The position numbers and the translations under genes are program-made. From Osedax frankpressi (taxonomy: Eukaryota; Annelida; Polychaeta; Sabellida; Siboglinidae), in contig OZ038312.1 of assembly GCA_964035775.1 (NCBI GenBank), positions 30,238,904-30,302,903 of the forward strand: 64,000 bases of DNA, in the 5' to 3' direction. Below the pieces are notes generated by a model. That model worked only from the letters and a program-made list of their open reading frames with translations. It did not search any database and had not been told where the DNA came from. Below, piece after piece: positions 27,001 to 41,439 of this stretch (the first letter of the stretch is position 1; each line of letters opens with the position of its first letter).

Positions 27001-30000
27001 TTAGTGTGTATTCACAATAGAGTGTTAGTGTGTATTCGCTATAGAGTGTTAGTGTGTATTTACAATAGAGTGTTAGTGTGTATTTACAATAGAGTGTTAG
27101 TGTGTATTCGCTATAGAGTGTTAGTGTGTATTTACAATATAGTGTTAGTGTGTATTTACAATAGAGTGTTAGTGTGTATTTACAATAGAGTGTTAGTGTG
27201 TATTCACAATACAGTGTTAGTGTGTATTCTCTATAGATGTTTACAATAGAGTGTTAGTGTTTATTCACAATAGAGTGTTAGTGTGTATTTACAATAGAGT
27301 GTTAGTGTGTATTCACAATAGAGTGTTAGTGTGTATTTACAATAGAGTGTTAGTGTGTATTTACAATAGAGTGTTAGTGTGTATTCACAATACAGTGTTA
27401 GTGTGTATTCTCTATAGATGTTTACAATAGAGTGTTAGTGTTTATTCACAATAGAGTGTTAGTGTGTATTTACAATAGAGTGTTAGTGTGTATTCACAAT
27501 ACAGTGTTAGTGTGTATTCTCTATTGATGTTTACAATAGAGTGTTAGTGTGTATTCTCTATAGACGTTTACAATAGAGTGTTAGTGTGTATTTACAATAG
27601 AGAGTTAGTGTGTATTTACAATAGAGTGTTAGTGTGTATTCACAATAGAGTGTTAGTGTGTATTTACAATAGAGTGTTAGTGTGTATTCTCTATAGAGTG
27701 TTAGTGTGTATTTACAATAGAGTGTTAGTGTGTATTTACAATAGAGTGTTAGTGTGTATTCACAATAGAGTGTTAGTGTGTATTCGCTATAGAGTGTTAG
27801 TGTGTATTTACAATATAGTGTTAGTGTGTATTTACAATAGAGTGTTAGTGTGTATTTACAATAGAGTGTTAGTGTGTATTCTCTATAGAGTGTTAGTGTG
27901 TATTTACAATAGAGTGTTAGTGTGTATTCACAATAGAGTGTTAGTGTGTATTCTCTATAGATGTTTACAATAGAGTGTTAGTGTGTATTCTCTATAGAGT
28001 GTTAGTGTGTATTTACAATAGAGTGTTAGTGTGTATTCGCTATAGATGTTTACAATAGAGTGTTAGTGTGTATTCTCTATAGAGTGTTAGTGTATATTTT
28101 CAATAGAGTGTTAGTGTGTATTCTCTATAGAGTGTTAGTTTGTATTTACAATAGAGTGTTAGTGTGTATTCGCTATAGACGTTTACAATAGAGTGTTAGT
28201 GTGTATTCTCTATAGAGTGTTAGTGTGTATTTACAATAGAGTGTTAGTGTGTATTCTCTATAGATGTTTACAATAGAGTGTTAGTGTGTATTCTCTATAG
28301 AGTGTTAGTGTGTATTTACAATAGAGTGTTAGTGTGTATTCGCTATAGATGTTTACAATAGAGTGTTAGTGTGTATTCACAATAGAGTGTTAGTGTGTAT
28401 TTACAATAGAGTGTTAGTGTGTATTTACAATAGAGTGTTAGTGTTTATTCACAATAGAGTGTTAGTGTGTATTTACAATAGAGTGTTAGTGTGTATTCAC
28501 AATACAGTGTTAGTGTGTATTCTCTATTGATGTTTACAATAGAGTGTTAGTGTGTATTCTCTATAGACGTTTACAATAGAGTGTTAGTGTGTATTTACAA
28601 TAGAGTGTTAGTGTGTATTTACAATAGAGTGTTAGTGTGTATTCACAATAGAGTGTTAGTGTGTATTTACAATAGAGTGTTAGTGTGTATTCTCTATAGA
28701 GTGTTAGTGTGTATTTACAATAGAGTGTTAGTGTGTATTTACAATAGAGTGTTAGTGTGTATTCACAATAGAGTGTTAGTGTGTATTCGCTATAGAGTGT
28801 TAGTGTGTATTTACAATATAGTGTTAGTGTGTATTTACAATAGAGTGTTAGTGTGTATTTACAATAGAGTGTTAGTGTGTATTTATAATATAGTGTTAGT
28901 GTGTATTTACAATAGAGTATTAGTGTGTATTCACAATAGAGTGTTAGTGTGTATTCACAATAGAGTGTTAGTGTGTATTCTCTATAGATGTTTACAATAG
29001 AGTGTTAGTGTGTATTCTCTATAGAGTGTTAGTGTGTATTTACAATAGAGTGTTAGTGTGTATTCGCTATAGACGTTTACAATAGAGTGTTAGTGTGTAT
29101 TCTCTATAGAGTGTTAGTGTGTATTTACAATAGAGTGTTAGTGTGTATTCTCTATAGATGTTTACAATAGAGTGTTAGTGTGTATTCTCTATAGACGTTT
29201 ACAATAGAGTGTTAGTGTGTATTTACAATAGAGTGTTAGTGTGTATTCACAATAGATGTTTACAATAGAGTGTTAGTGTGTATTTACAATAGAGTGTTAG
29301 TGTGTATTCACAATAGAGTGTTAGTGTGTATTCTCTGTAGAGTGTTAGTGTGTATTTACAATAGAGTGTTAGTGTGTATTCTCTATAGATGTTTACAATA
29401 GAGTGTTAGTGTGTATTCTCTATAGACGTTTACAATAGAGTGTTAGTGTGTATTTACAATAGAGTGTTAGTGTGTATTCGCTATAGATGTTTACAATAGA
29501 GTGTTAGTGTGTATTTACAATAGAGTGTTAGTGTGTATTCACAATAGAGTGTTAGTGTGTATTCGCTATAGAGTGTTAGTGTGTATTTACAATAGAGTGT
29601 TAGTGTGTATTCACAATAGAGTGTTAGTGTGTATTCGCTATAGAGTGTTAGTGTGTATTTACAATATAGTGTTAGTGTGTATTTACAATAGAGTGTTAGT
29701 GTGTATTTACAATAGAGTGTTAGTGTGTATTTACAATATAGTGTTAGTGTGTATTTACAATAGAGTGTTAGTGTGTATTCGCTATAGACGTTTACAATAT
29801 AGTGTTAGTGTGTATTTACAATAGAGTGTTAGTATGTATTCACAATAGAGTGTTAGTGTATATTCACAATAGAGTGTTAGTGTGTATTTACAATAGAGTG
29901 TTAGTGTGTATTCTCTATAGATGTTTACAATAGAGTGTTAGTGTGTATTTACAATAGAGTGTTAGTGTGTATTCGCTATAGACGTTTACAATAGAGTGTT

Positions 30001-33000
30001 AGTGTGTATTTACAATAGAGTGTTAGTGTGTATTCACAATAGATGTTTACAATAGAGTGTTAGTGTGTATTCTCTATAGAGTGTTAGTGTGTATTTACAA
30101 TAGAGTGTTAGTGTGTATTTACAATAGAGTGTTAGTGTGTATTCACAATAGAGTGTTAGTGTGTATTCACAATAGAGTGTTAGTGTGTATTTACAATATA
30201 GTTTTAGTGTGTATTTACAATAGAGTGTTAGTGTGTTTTCGCTATAGACGTTTACAATATAGTGTTAGTGTGTATTTACAATAGAGTGTTAGTGTGTATT
30301 CACAATAGAGTGTTAGTGTGTATTCACAATAGAGTGTTAGTGTGTATTCACAATAGAGTGTTAGTGTGTATTCTCTATAGACGTTTACAATAGAGTGTTA
30401 GTGTGTATTTACAATAGAGTGTTAGTGTGTATTCGCTATAGAGTGTTAGTGTGTATTTACAATAGAGTGTTAGTGTGTATTTACAATAGAGTGTTAGTGT
30501 GTATTCACAATAGAGTGTTAGTGTGTATTCGCTATAGAGTGTTAGTGTGTATTTACAATATAGTGTTAGTGTGTATTTACAATAGAGTGTTAGTGTGTAT
30601 TTACAATAGAGTGTTAGTGTGTATTCACAATAGAGTGTTAGTGTGTATTCGCTATAGAGTGTTAGTGTGTATTTACAATAGAGTGTTAGTGTGTATTTAC
30701 AATAGAGTGTTAGTGTGTATTTACAATAGAGTGTTAGTGTGTATTTACAATAGAGTGTTAGTGTGTATTCACAATAGAGTGTTAGTGTGTATTCGCTATA
30801 GATGTTTACAATAGAGTGTTAGTGTGTATTTACAATAGAGTGTTAGTGTGTATTCACAATAGAGTGTTAGTGTGTATTCACAATAGAGTGTTAGTGTGTA
30901 TTCACAATAGAGTGTTAGTGTGTATTCTCTATAGACGTTTACAATAGAGTGTTAGTGTGTATTTACAATAGAGTGTTAGTGTGTATTCGCTATAGAGTGT
31001 TAGTGTGTATTTACAATAGAGTGTTAGTGTGTATTCTCTATAGAGTGTTAGTGTGTATTTACAATAGAGTGTTAGTGTGTATTTACAATAGAGTGTTAGT
31101 GTGTATTCACAATAGAGTGTTAGTGTGTATTCACAATAGAGTGTTAGTGTGTATTCTCTATAGATGTTTACAATAGAGTGTTAGTGTGTATTCTCTATAG
31201 AGTGTTAGTGTGTATTTACAATAGAGTGTTAGTGTGTATTTACAATAGAGTGTTAGTGTGTATTCACAATAGAGTGTTAGTGTGTATTCGCTATAGAGTG
31301 TTAGTGTGTATTTACAATATAGTGTTAGTGTATATTTACAATAGAGTGTTAGTGTGTATTTACAATAGAGTGTTAGTGTGTATTTACAATAGAGTGTTAG
31401 TGTGTATTCGCTATAGACGTTTACAATATAGTGTTAGTGTGTATTTACAATAGAGTGTTAGTGTGTATTCACAATAGAGTGTTAGTGTGTATTCACAATA
31501 GAGTGTTAGTGTGTATTCACAATAGAGTGTTAGTGTGTATTCTCTATAGATGTTTACAATAGAGTGTTAGTGTATATTCTCTATAGAGTGTTAGTGTGTA
31601 TTCACAATAGAGTGTTAGTGTGTATTCTCTATAGATGTTTACAATAGAGTGTTAGTGTGTATTCGCTATAGATGTTTACAATAGAGTGTTAGTGTGTATT
31701 TACAATAGAGTGTTAGTGTGTATTCGCTATAGAGTGTTAGTGTGTATTCACAATAGAGTGTTAGTGTGTATTCGCTATAGAGTGTTAGTGTTTATTTACA
31801 ATATAGTGTTAGTGTGTATTTACAATATAGTGTTAGTGTGTGTTTACAATAGAGTGTTAGTGTGTATTCTCTATAGATGTTTACAATAGAGTGTTAGTGT
31901 GTATTTACAATAGATTGTTAGTGTGTATTCGCTATAGACGTTTACAATATAGTGTTATTGTGTATTTACAATAGAGTGTTAGTGTGTATTTACAATAGAG
32001 TGTTAGTGTGTATTTACAATAGAGTGTTAGTGTGTATTCGCTATAGATGTTTACAATAGAGTGTTAGTGTGTATTTACAATAGAGTGTTAGTATGTATTT
32101 ACAATATAGTGTTAGTGTGTATTTACAATAGAGTGTTAGTGTGTATTTACAATAGAGTGTTAGTGTGTATTCACAATACAGTGTTAGTGTGTATTCTCTA
32201 TAGATGTTTACAATAGAGTGTTAGTGTTTATTCACAATAGAGTGTTAGTGTGTATTTACAATAGAGTGTTAGTGTGTATTCACAATACAGTGTTAGTGTG
32301 TATTCTCTATTGATGTTTACAATAGAGTGTTAGTGTGTATTCTCTATAGACGTTTACAATAGAGTGTTAGTGTGTATTTACAATAGAGTGTTAGTGTGTA
32401 TTTACAATAGAGTGTTAGTGTGTATTCACAATAGAGTGTTAGTGTGTATTTACAATAGAGTGTTAGTGTGTATTCTCTATAGAGTGTTAGTGTGTATTTA
32501 CAATAGAGTGTTAGTGTGTATTTACAATAGAGTGTTAGTGTGTATTCACAATAGAGTGTTAGTGTGTATTCGCTATAGAGTGTTAGTGTGTATTTACAAT
32601 ATAGTGTTAGTGTGTATTTACAATAGAGTGTTAGTGTGTATTTACAATAGAGTGTTAGTGTGTATTTACAATATAGTGTTAGTGTGTATTTACAATAGAG
32701 TGTTAGTGTGTATTTACAATAGAGTATTAGTGTGTATTCACAATAGAGTGTTAGTGTGTATTCTCTATAGATGTTTACAATAGAGTGTTAGTGTGTATTC
32801 TCTATAGAGTGTTAGTGTGTATTTACAATAGAGTGTTAGTGTGTATTCGCTATAGATGTTTACAATAGAGTGTTAGTGTGTATTCTCTATAGAGTGTTAG
32901 TGTATATTTTCAATAGAGTGTTAGTGTGTATTCTCTATAGAGTGTTAGTGTGTATTTACAATAGAGTGTTAGTGTGTATTCGCTATAGACGTTTACAATA

Positions 33001-36000
33001 GAGTGTTAGTGTGTATTCTCTATAGAGTGTTAGTGTGTATTTACAATAGAGTGTTAGTATGTATTCTCTATAGATGTTTACAATAGAGTGTTAGTGTGTA
33101 TTCTCTATAGATGTTTACAATAGAGTGTTAGTGTGTATTTACAATAGAGTGTTAGTGTGTATTCTCTATAGAGTGTTAGTGTGTATTTACAATAGAGTGT
33201 TAGTGTGTATTCGCTATAGATGTTTACAATAGAGTGTTAGTGTGTATTCACAATAGAGTGTTAGTGTGTATTTACAATAGAGTGTTAGTGTGTATTTACA
33301 ATAGAGTGTTAGTGTTTATTCACAATAGAGTGTTAGTGTGTATTTACAATAGAGTGTTAGTGTGTATTCACAATACAGTGTTAGTGTGTATTCTCTATTG
33401 ATGTTTACAATAGAGTGTTAGTGTGTATTCTCTATAGACGTTTACAATAGAGTGTTAGTGTGTATTTACAATAGAGTGTTAGTGTGTATTTACAATAGAG
33501 TGTTAGTGTGTATTCACAATAGAGTGTTAGTGTGTATTTACAATAGAGTGTTAGTGTGTATTCTCTATAGAGTGTTAGTGTGTATTTACAATAGAGTGTT
33601 AGTGTGTATTTACAATAGAGTGTTAGTGTGTATTCACAATAGAGTGTTAGTGTGTATTCGCTATAGAGTGTTAGTGTGTATTTACAATATAGTGTTAGTG
33701 TGTATTTACAATAGAGTGTTAGTGTGTATTTACAATAGAGTGTTAGTGTGTATTTACAATATAGTGTTAGTGTGTATTTACAATAGAGTGTTAGTGTGTA
33801 TTTACAATAGAGTATTAGTGTGTATTCACAATAGAGTGTTAGTGTGTATTCACAATAGAGTGTTAGTGTGTATTCTCTATAGATGTTTACAATAGAGTGT
33901 TAGTGTGTATTCTCTATAGAGTGTTAGTGTGTATTTACAATAGAGTGTTAGTGTGTATTCGCTATAGATGTTTACAATAGAGTGTTAGTGTGTATTTACA
34001 ATAGTGTTAGTGTGTATTCTCTATAGATGTTTACAATAGAGTGTTAGTGTGTATTCTCTATAGAGTGTTAGTGTGTATTTACAATAGAGTGTTAGTGTGT
34101 ATTCTCTATAGAGTGTTAGTGTGTATTTACAATAGAGTGTTAGTGTGTATTCGCTATAGACGTTTACAATAGAGTGTTAGTGTGTATTCTCTATAGAGTG
34201 TTAGTGTGTATTTACAATAGAGTGTTAGTGTGTATTCTCTATAGATGTTTACAATAGAGTGTTAGTGTGTATTCTCTATAGACGTTTACAATAGAGTGTT
34301 AGTGTGTATTTACAATAGAGTGTTAGTGTGTATTCACAATAGATGTTTACAATAGAGTGTTAGTGTGTATTTACAATAGAGTGTTAGTGTGTATTCACAA
34401 TAGAGTGTTAGTGTGTATTCTCTATAGAGTGTTAGTGTGTATTTACAATAGAGTGTTAGTGTGTATTCTCTATAGATGTTTACAATAGAGTGTTAGTGTG
34501 TATTCTCTATAGACGTTTACAATAGAGTGTTAGTGTGTATTTACAATAGAGTGTTAGTGTGTATTCGCTATAGATGTTTACAATAGAGTGTTAGTGTGTA
34601 TTTACAATAGAGTGTTAGTGTGTATTCACAATAGAGTGTTAGTGTGTATTCGCTATAGAGTGTTAGTGTGTATTTACAATAGAGTGTTAGTGTGTATTCA
34701 CAATAGAGTGTTAGTGTGTATTCGCTATAGAGTATTAGTGTGTATTTACAATATAGTGTTAGTGTGTATTTACAATAGAGTGTTAGTGTGTATTTACAAT
34801 AGAGTGTTAGTGTGTATTTACAATATAGTGTTAGTGTGTATTTACAATAGAGTGTTAGTGTGTATTCGCTATAGACGTTTACAATATAGTGTTAGTGTGT
34901 ATTTACAATAGAGTGTTAGTATGTATTCACAATAGAGTGTTAGTGTATATTCACAATAGAGTGTTAGTGTGTATTTACAATAGAGTGTTAGTGTGTATTC
35001 TCTATAGATGTTTACAATAGAGTGTTAGTGTGTATTTACAATAGAGTGTTAGTGTGTATTCGCTATAGACGTTTACAATAGAGTGTTATTGTGTATTTAC
35101 AATAGAGTGTTAGTGTGTATTTACAATAGAGTGTTAGTGTGTATTCGCTATAGAGTGTTAGTGTTTATTCACAATAGAGTGTTAGTGTGTATTCTCTATA
35201 GACGTTTACAATAGAGTGTTAGTGTGTATTTACAATAGAGTGTTAGTGTGTATTCTCTATAGAGTGTTAGTGTGTATTTACAATAGAGTGTTAGTGTGTA
35301 TTCGCTATAGACGTTTACAATAGAGTGTTAGTGTGTATTCTCTATAGAGTGTTAGTGTGTATTTACAATAGAGTGTTAGTGTGTATTCTCTATAGATGTT
35401 TACAATAGAGTGTTAGTGTGTATTCTCTATAGACGTTTACAATAGAGTGTTAGTGTGTATTTACAATAGAGTGTTAGTGTGTATTCACAATAGATGTTTA
35501 CAATAGAGTGTTAGTGTGTATTTACAATAGAGTGTTAGTGTGTATTCACAATAGAGTGTTAGTGTGTATTCTCTATAGAGTGTTAGTGTGTATTTACAAT
35601 AGAGTGTTAGTGTGTATTCTCTATAGATGTTTACAATAGAGTGTTAGTGTGTATTCTCTATAGACGTTTACAATAGAGTGTTAGTGTGTATTTACAATAG
35701 AGTGTTAGTGTGTATTCGCTATAGATGTTTACAATAGAGTGTTAGTGTGTATTTACAATAGAGTGTTAGTGTGTATTCACAATAGAGTGTTAGTGTGTAT
35801 TCGCTATAGAGTGTTAGTGTGTATTTACAATAGAGTGTTAGTGTGTATTCACAATAGAGTGTTAGTGTGTATTCGCTATAGAGTATTAGTGTGTATTTAC
35901 AATATAGTGTTAGTGTGTATTTACAATAGAGTGTTAGTGTGTATTTACAATAGAGTGTTAGTGTGTATTTACAATATAGTGTTAGTGTGTATTTACAATA

Positions 36001-39000
36001 GAGTGTTAGTGTGTATTCGCTATAGACGTTTACAATATAGTGTTAGTGTGTATTTACAATAGAGTGTTAGTATGTATTCACAATAGAGTGTTAGTGTATA
36101 TTCACAATAGAGTGTTAGTGTGTATTTACAATAGAGTGTTAGTGTGTATTCTCTATAGATGTTTACAATAGAGTGTTAGTGTGTATTTACAATAGAGTGT
36201 TAGTGTGTATTCGCTATAGACGTTTACAATAGAGTGTTATTGTGTATTTACAATAGAGTGTTAGTGTGTATTTACAATAGAGTGTTAGTGTGTATTCGCT
36301 ATAGAGTGTTAGTGTTTATTCACAATAGAGTGTTAGTGTGTATTCTCTATAGACGTTTACAATAGAGTGTTAGTGTATATTCTCTATAGAGTGTTAGTGT
36401 GTATTCTCTATAGAGTGTTAGTGTGTATTTAAAATAGAGTGTTAGTGTGTATTTACAATAGAGTGTTAGTGTGTATTCACAATAGAATGTTAGTGTGTAT
36501 TCACAATAGAGTGTTAGTGTGTATTCACAATAGAGTGTTAGTGTGTATTCACAATAGAGTGTTAGTGTGTATTCTCTATAGACGTTTACAATAGAGTGTT
36601 AGTGTGTATTTACAATAGAGTGTTAGTGTGTATTCGCTATAGAGTGTTAGTGTGTATTTACAATAGAGTGTTAGTGTGTATTTACAATAGAGTGTTAGTG
36701 TGTATTCACAATAGAGTGTTAGTGTGTATTCGCTATAGAGTGTTAGTGTGTATTTACAATAGAGTGTTAGTGTGTATTTACAATAGAGTGTTAGTGTGTA
36801 TTTACAATAGAGTGTTAGTGTGTATTCACAATAGAGTGTTAGTGTGTATTCGCTATAGAGTGTTAGTGTGTATTTACAATAGAGTGTTAGTGTGTATTTA
36901 CAATAGAGTGTTAGTGTGTATTTACAATATAGTGTTAGTGTGTATTTACAATAGAGTGTTAGTGTGTATTTACAATAGAGTGTTAGTGTGTATTCACAAT
37001 AGAGTGTTAGTGTGTATTCACAATAGAGTGTTAGTGTGTATTCACAATAGAGTGTTAGTGTGTATTCTCTATAGACGTTTACAATAGAGTGTTAGTGTGT
37101 ATTTACAATAGAGTGTTAGTGTGTATTCGCTATAGAGTGTTAGTGTGTATTTACAATAGAGTGTTAGTGTGTATTCTCTATAGAGTGTTAGTGTGTATTT
37201 ACAATAGAGTGTTAGTGTGTATTTACAATAGAGTGTTAGTGTGTATTCACAATAGAGTGTTAGTGTGTATTCACAATAGAGTGTTAGTGTGTATTCTCTA
37301 TAGATGTTTACAATAGAGTGTTAGTGTGTATTCTCTATAGCGTGTTAGTGTGTATTTACAATAGAGTGTTAGTGTGTATTTACAATAGAGTGTTAGTGTG
37401 TATTCACAATAGAGTGTTAGTGTGTATTCGCTATAGAGTGTTAGTGTGTATTTACAATAGAGTGTTAGTGTGTATTTACAATATAGTGTTAGTGTGTATT
37501 TACAATAGAGTGTTAGTGTGTATTCGCTATAGACGTTTACAATATAGTGTTAGTGTGTATTTACAATAGAGTGTTAGTGTGTATTCACAATAGAGTGTTA
37601 GTGTGTATTCACAATAGAGTGTTAGTGTGTATTCACAATAGAGTGTTAGTGTGTATTCTCTATAGATGTTTACAATAGAGTGTTAGTGTATATTCTCTAT
37701 AGAGTGTTAGTGTGTATTCACAATAGAGTGTTAGTGTGTATTCTCTATAGATGTTTACAATAGAGTGTTAGTGTGTATTCGCTATAGATGTTTACAATAG
37801 AGTGTTAGTGTGTATTTACAATAGAGTGTTAGTGTGTATTCGCTATAGAGTGTTAGTGTGTATTCACAATAGAGTGTTAGTGTGTATTCGCTATAGAGTG
37901 TTAGTGTGTATTTACAATATAGTGTTAGTGTGTATTTACAATAGAATGTTAGTGTGTGTTTACAATAGAGTGTTAGTGTGTATTCTCTATAGATGTTTAC
38001 AATAGAGTGTTAGTATGTATTTACAATAGATTGTTAGTGTGTATTCGCTATAGACGTTTACAATATAGTGTTATTGTGTATTTACAATAGAGTGTTAGTG
38101 TGTATTTACAATAGAGTGTTAGTGTGTATTTACAATAGAGTGTTAGTGTGTATTCGCTATAGATGTTTACAATAGAGTGTTAGTGTGTATTTACAATAGA
38201 GTGTTAGTATGTATTTACAATATAGTGTTAGTGTGTATTTACAATAGAGTGTTAGTGTGTATTTACAATAGAGTGTTAGTGTGTATTCACAATAGAGTGT
38301 TAGTGTGTATTCACAATAGAGTGTTAGTGTGTATTCTCTATAGAGTGTTAGTGTGTATTTACAATAGAGTGTTAGTGTGTATTTACAATAGAGTGTTAGT
38401 GTGTATTTACAATAGAGTGTTAGTGTGTATTTACAATAGAGTGTTAGTGTGTATTCGCTATAGATGTTTACAATAGAGTGTTAGTGTGTATTCTCTATAG
38501 ATGTTTACAATAGAGTGTTAGTGTGTATTTACAATAGAGTGTTAGTGTGTATTCGCTATAGACGTTTACAATAGAGTGTTAGTGTGTATTTACAATAGAG
38601 TGTTAGTGTGTATTCGCTATAGAGTGTTAGTGTGTATTTACAATAGAGTGTTAGTGTGTATTTACAATAGAGTGTTAGTGTGTATTTACAATAGAGTGTT
38701 AGTGTGTATTCGCTATAGATGTTTACAATAGAGTGTTAGTGTGTATTTACAATAGAGTGTTAGTGTGTATTCGCTATAGATGTTTACAATAGAGTGTTAG
38801 TGTGTATTTACAATAGAGTGTTAGTGTGTATTCGTTATAGATGTTTACAATAGAGTGTTAGTGTGTATTTACAATAGAATGTTAGTGTGTATTTACAATA
38901 GAGTGTTAGTGTGTATTTACAATAGAGTGTTAGTGTGTATTCGCTATAGATGTTTACAATAGAGTGTTAGTGTGTATTTACAATAGAATGTTAGTGTGTA

Positions 39001-39285
39001 TTTACAATAGAGTGTTAGTGTGTATTCACAATAGAGTGTTAGTGTGTATTCTCTATAGAGTGTTAGTGTGTATTCGCTATAGACGTTTACAATAGAGTGT
39101 TAGTGTGTATTTACAATAGAGTGTTAGTGTGTATTTACAATAGAGTGTTAGTGTGTATTTACAATAGAGTGTTAGTGTGTATTTACAATAGAGTGTTAGT
39201 GTGTATTTACAATAGAGTGTTAGTGTGTGTTTACAATAGAGTGTTAGTGTGTATTCGCTATAGACGTTTACAATAGAGTGTTAAT
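21001..39285 (+). repeat. 18-kb hierarchical minisatellite, 24-bp unit
   Basis: Roughly 700 units share the core AGAGTGTTAGTGTGTA and differ in the eight bases before it: TTTACAAT, TTCACAAT, TTCTCTAT or TTCGCTAT. A further 13-base insert (ending TATAGATG or TATAGACG) makes 37-bp units. Blocks repeat at several scales: 613 bp (21553 to 22166), about 1.0-1.1 kb (22890 to 23941, 27578 to 28581, 32364 to 33452), 1151 bp (34588 to 35739), and super-blocks of about 4.76 and 6.14 kb (26189 to 30949 to 37089). The left end (21.2-22.5 kb) and right end (39.1-39.24 kb) are the most uniform. Because 24 is a multiple of three, one frame stays open as the octapeptide VLVCIYNR. These frames begin at GTG, not ATG, and I do not regard them as genes. 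Confidence 0.97.
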
Positions 39286-39740
39286 GTATTTTCGCTATAG
39301 ATATTACATACTCGCAATATCATACACAAATCTCAGTTTTAAACATATACGGAGGTTGATCTTTATATATGCCTTCATTTCAGTCCCAATTTGTACATTT
39401 ACCCTTTATCCTTATCCCTTTATCCCTTATCCCTTTATCCTTATCCCTTTATCCTTATCCCTTTATCCTTATCCCTTTATCCCTAATTGGTAAGTTATGA
39501 TTATTTAATTTTCGACTATTTAAATAACCGAATTTTAAATACCTAGATATAACAAACTCAACGCACGAACAACGGACCATGACCATAACTCATAACTCAT
39601 AACATGTATTACAGTGTTATCATATCTCTACTGGGCGAATGTTTGTTATCTTTTCCACCCGAGTTGACCGCGAAGAGAATGTTTGCTATCAGTAAATTCA
39701 TTTCACTGGAGTCCGAACAGAATATCGATGAAGACGTGAA
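39286..39740. repeat. Array flank with CCTTTATCC minisatellite, copy 2
   Basis: Near-identical to 340-816, with a slightly shorter CCTTTATCC array (about 39397-39485). The frame at 39278-39493 is a repeat product. Confidence 0.9.
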
Positions 39741-40142
39741 GACCCAATTAACTAGGTTAGACCCAATTAACTAGGTTATACCCAATTAACTAGGTTATAC
39801 CCAATTAACTAGGTTAGACCCAATTAACTAGGTTAGACCCAATTAACTAGGTTATACCCAATTAACTAGGTTATACCCAATTAACTAGGTTAGACCCAAT
39901 TAACTAGGTTAGACCCAATTAACTAGGTTATACCCAATTAACTAGGTTATACCCAATTAACTAGGTTAGACCCAATTAACTAGGTTAGACCCAATTAACT
40001 AGGTTAGACCGAATTAACTAGGTTAGACCCAATTAACTAGGTTAGACCCAATTAACTAGGTTAGACCCAATTAACTAGGTTAGACCCAATTAACTAGGTT
40101 AGACCCAATTAACTAGGTTAGACCCAATTAACTAGGTTAGAC
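39741..40142. repeat. 19-bp minisatellite, copy 2
   Basis: About 21 units of ACCCAATTAACTAGGTTAG. It is three units shorter than copy 1 and has more TTATAC variants in the first half. Confidence 0.97.
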
Positions 40143-40407
40143 GGTGTGTATATATAACCTGACGTAGTTATTAGACCCCATGCAATATGAATGTGTTGTC
40201 CAGCGTACAGTGTACGGGGCGAGATGCGGTTTGAACATCTTGTAGAGCTATCAGTAATATAAGAACTGTGGTTTCAGAGTTAACGGAATCGTATCGAGGT
40301 TAATAAGAGAAGATAGGGAAAATGCATCTCAGGTTAGCACATTATTATAATGTCTATATATTATACTATAATGTCTATATATAGGCATTATGTATATATA
40401 TAGGCAT

Positions 40408-40448
<41 letters not shown>

Positions 40449-40883
40449 CATTATAATGTCTAATATAGAAGTATAATGTCTATATAGACGGTATTATATC
40501 ATGCCCCTAACTGCCACTCTGGCAAGAAGGCATATTAACAACGGTGAAATGCATCATTATTATGTAATTATTTCAAACTCGTTGCGTAATACAGCCTTTC
40601 AATAACCAGGAATCTGATCAAGTTGAAATAAAGTCAAGTTTAACGAAAACGTTAGATAAGAAGAATATTCACCATTAATGGCTTCAAATATTACATAATA
40701 ATTATAAATTGTCATTAAACTTGTTTCTATAAATATATTTAATCATTATTTTCATACAGTCTGTTGAGTTGCCTGAATCCATGGAGAAAAAATTCTAAAG
40801 AAACTAATTTAAATAGGAAGTAAATGATCAAACCCAACATTTTTTAATTTTATGTTTTGCCATAATCCATTTTATATATAATA

Positions 40884-40939
<56 letters not shown>

Positions 40940-41059
40940 TATAAATAGGTTGCACTTCCATTTACACGATATTACTACGCTAATATACTGCTCCTGTCTA
41001 ATTACAAAAACGAGTGGGTTTGGGCGTCGTGTAACAAAGTCTACTCCACTCAATTATCT
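40143..41059. repeat. TA-bearing flank, copy 2
   Basis: Near copy of 1275-2204. The TA runs differ in length: the first (about 40408-40446) is shorter and the second (about 40888-40935) is longer than in copy 1. The minus-strand frame at 41053-40850 is not supported as a gene. Confidence 0.85.
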
Positions 41060-41400
41060 ACCCACCACTGAGTTGTGTTCGATTGGGGTACGCTACTGAG
41101 TAGTGTTCGAGTGGGGTACGCTACTGAGTAGTGTTCGAGTGGGGTACACTATTGAATAGTGTTCGAGTGGGGTACGCTACTGAATAGAGTTCGAGTGGGG
41201 TACGCTACTGAGTTGTGTTTGAGTGGGGTACACAACTGAATAGAGTTCGAGTGGGGTACGCTACTGAGTAGTGTTCGAGTGGGGTACACAACTGAATAGA
41301 GTTCGAGTGGTGTACGCTACTGAGTTGTGTTCGAGTGGGGTACACAACTGAATAGAGTTCGAGTGGGGTACGCTACTGAGTAGTGTTTTTGAATGGTGTT
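41060..41400. repeat. 28-bp hairpin minisatellite, copy 2
   Basis: About 12 units, half the length of copy 1, with the same GAGTGGGGTAC core and the same palindromic segments. It is followed by the unique tail that leads into the gap. Confidence 0.93.
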
Positions 41401-41439
41401 CACCACTCGTTGACTTTGTCATGTTTGCGGGCGCTTTAT

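Noticed and set aside
21001-39285. CRISPR-like pattern of constant core with variable segments
   Set aside because: The variable part is only eight bases with four recurring forms, the locus is eukaryotic, and there are no cas genes.
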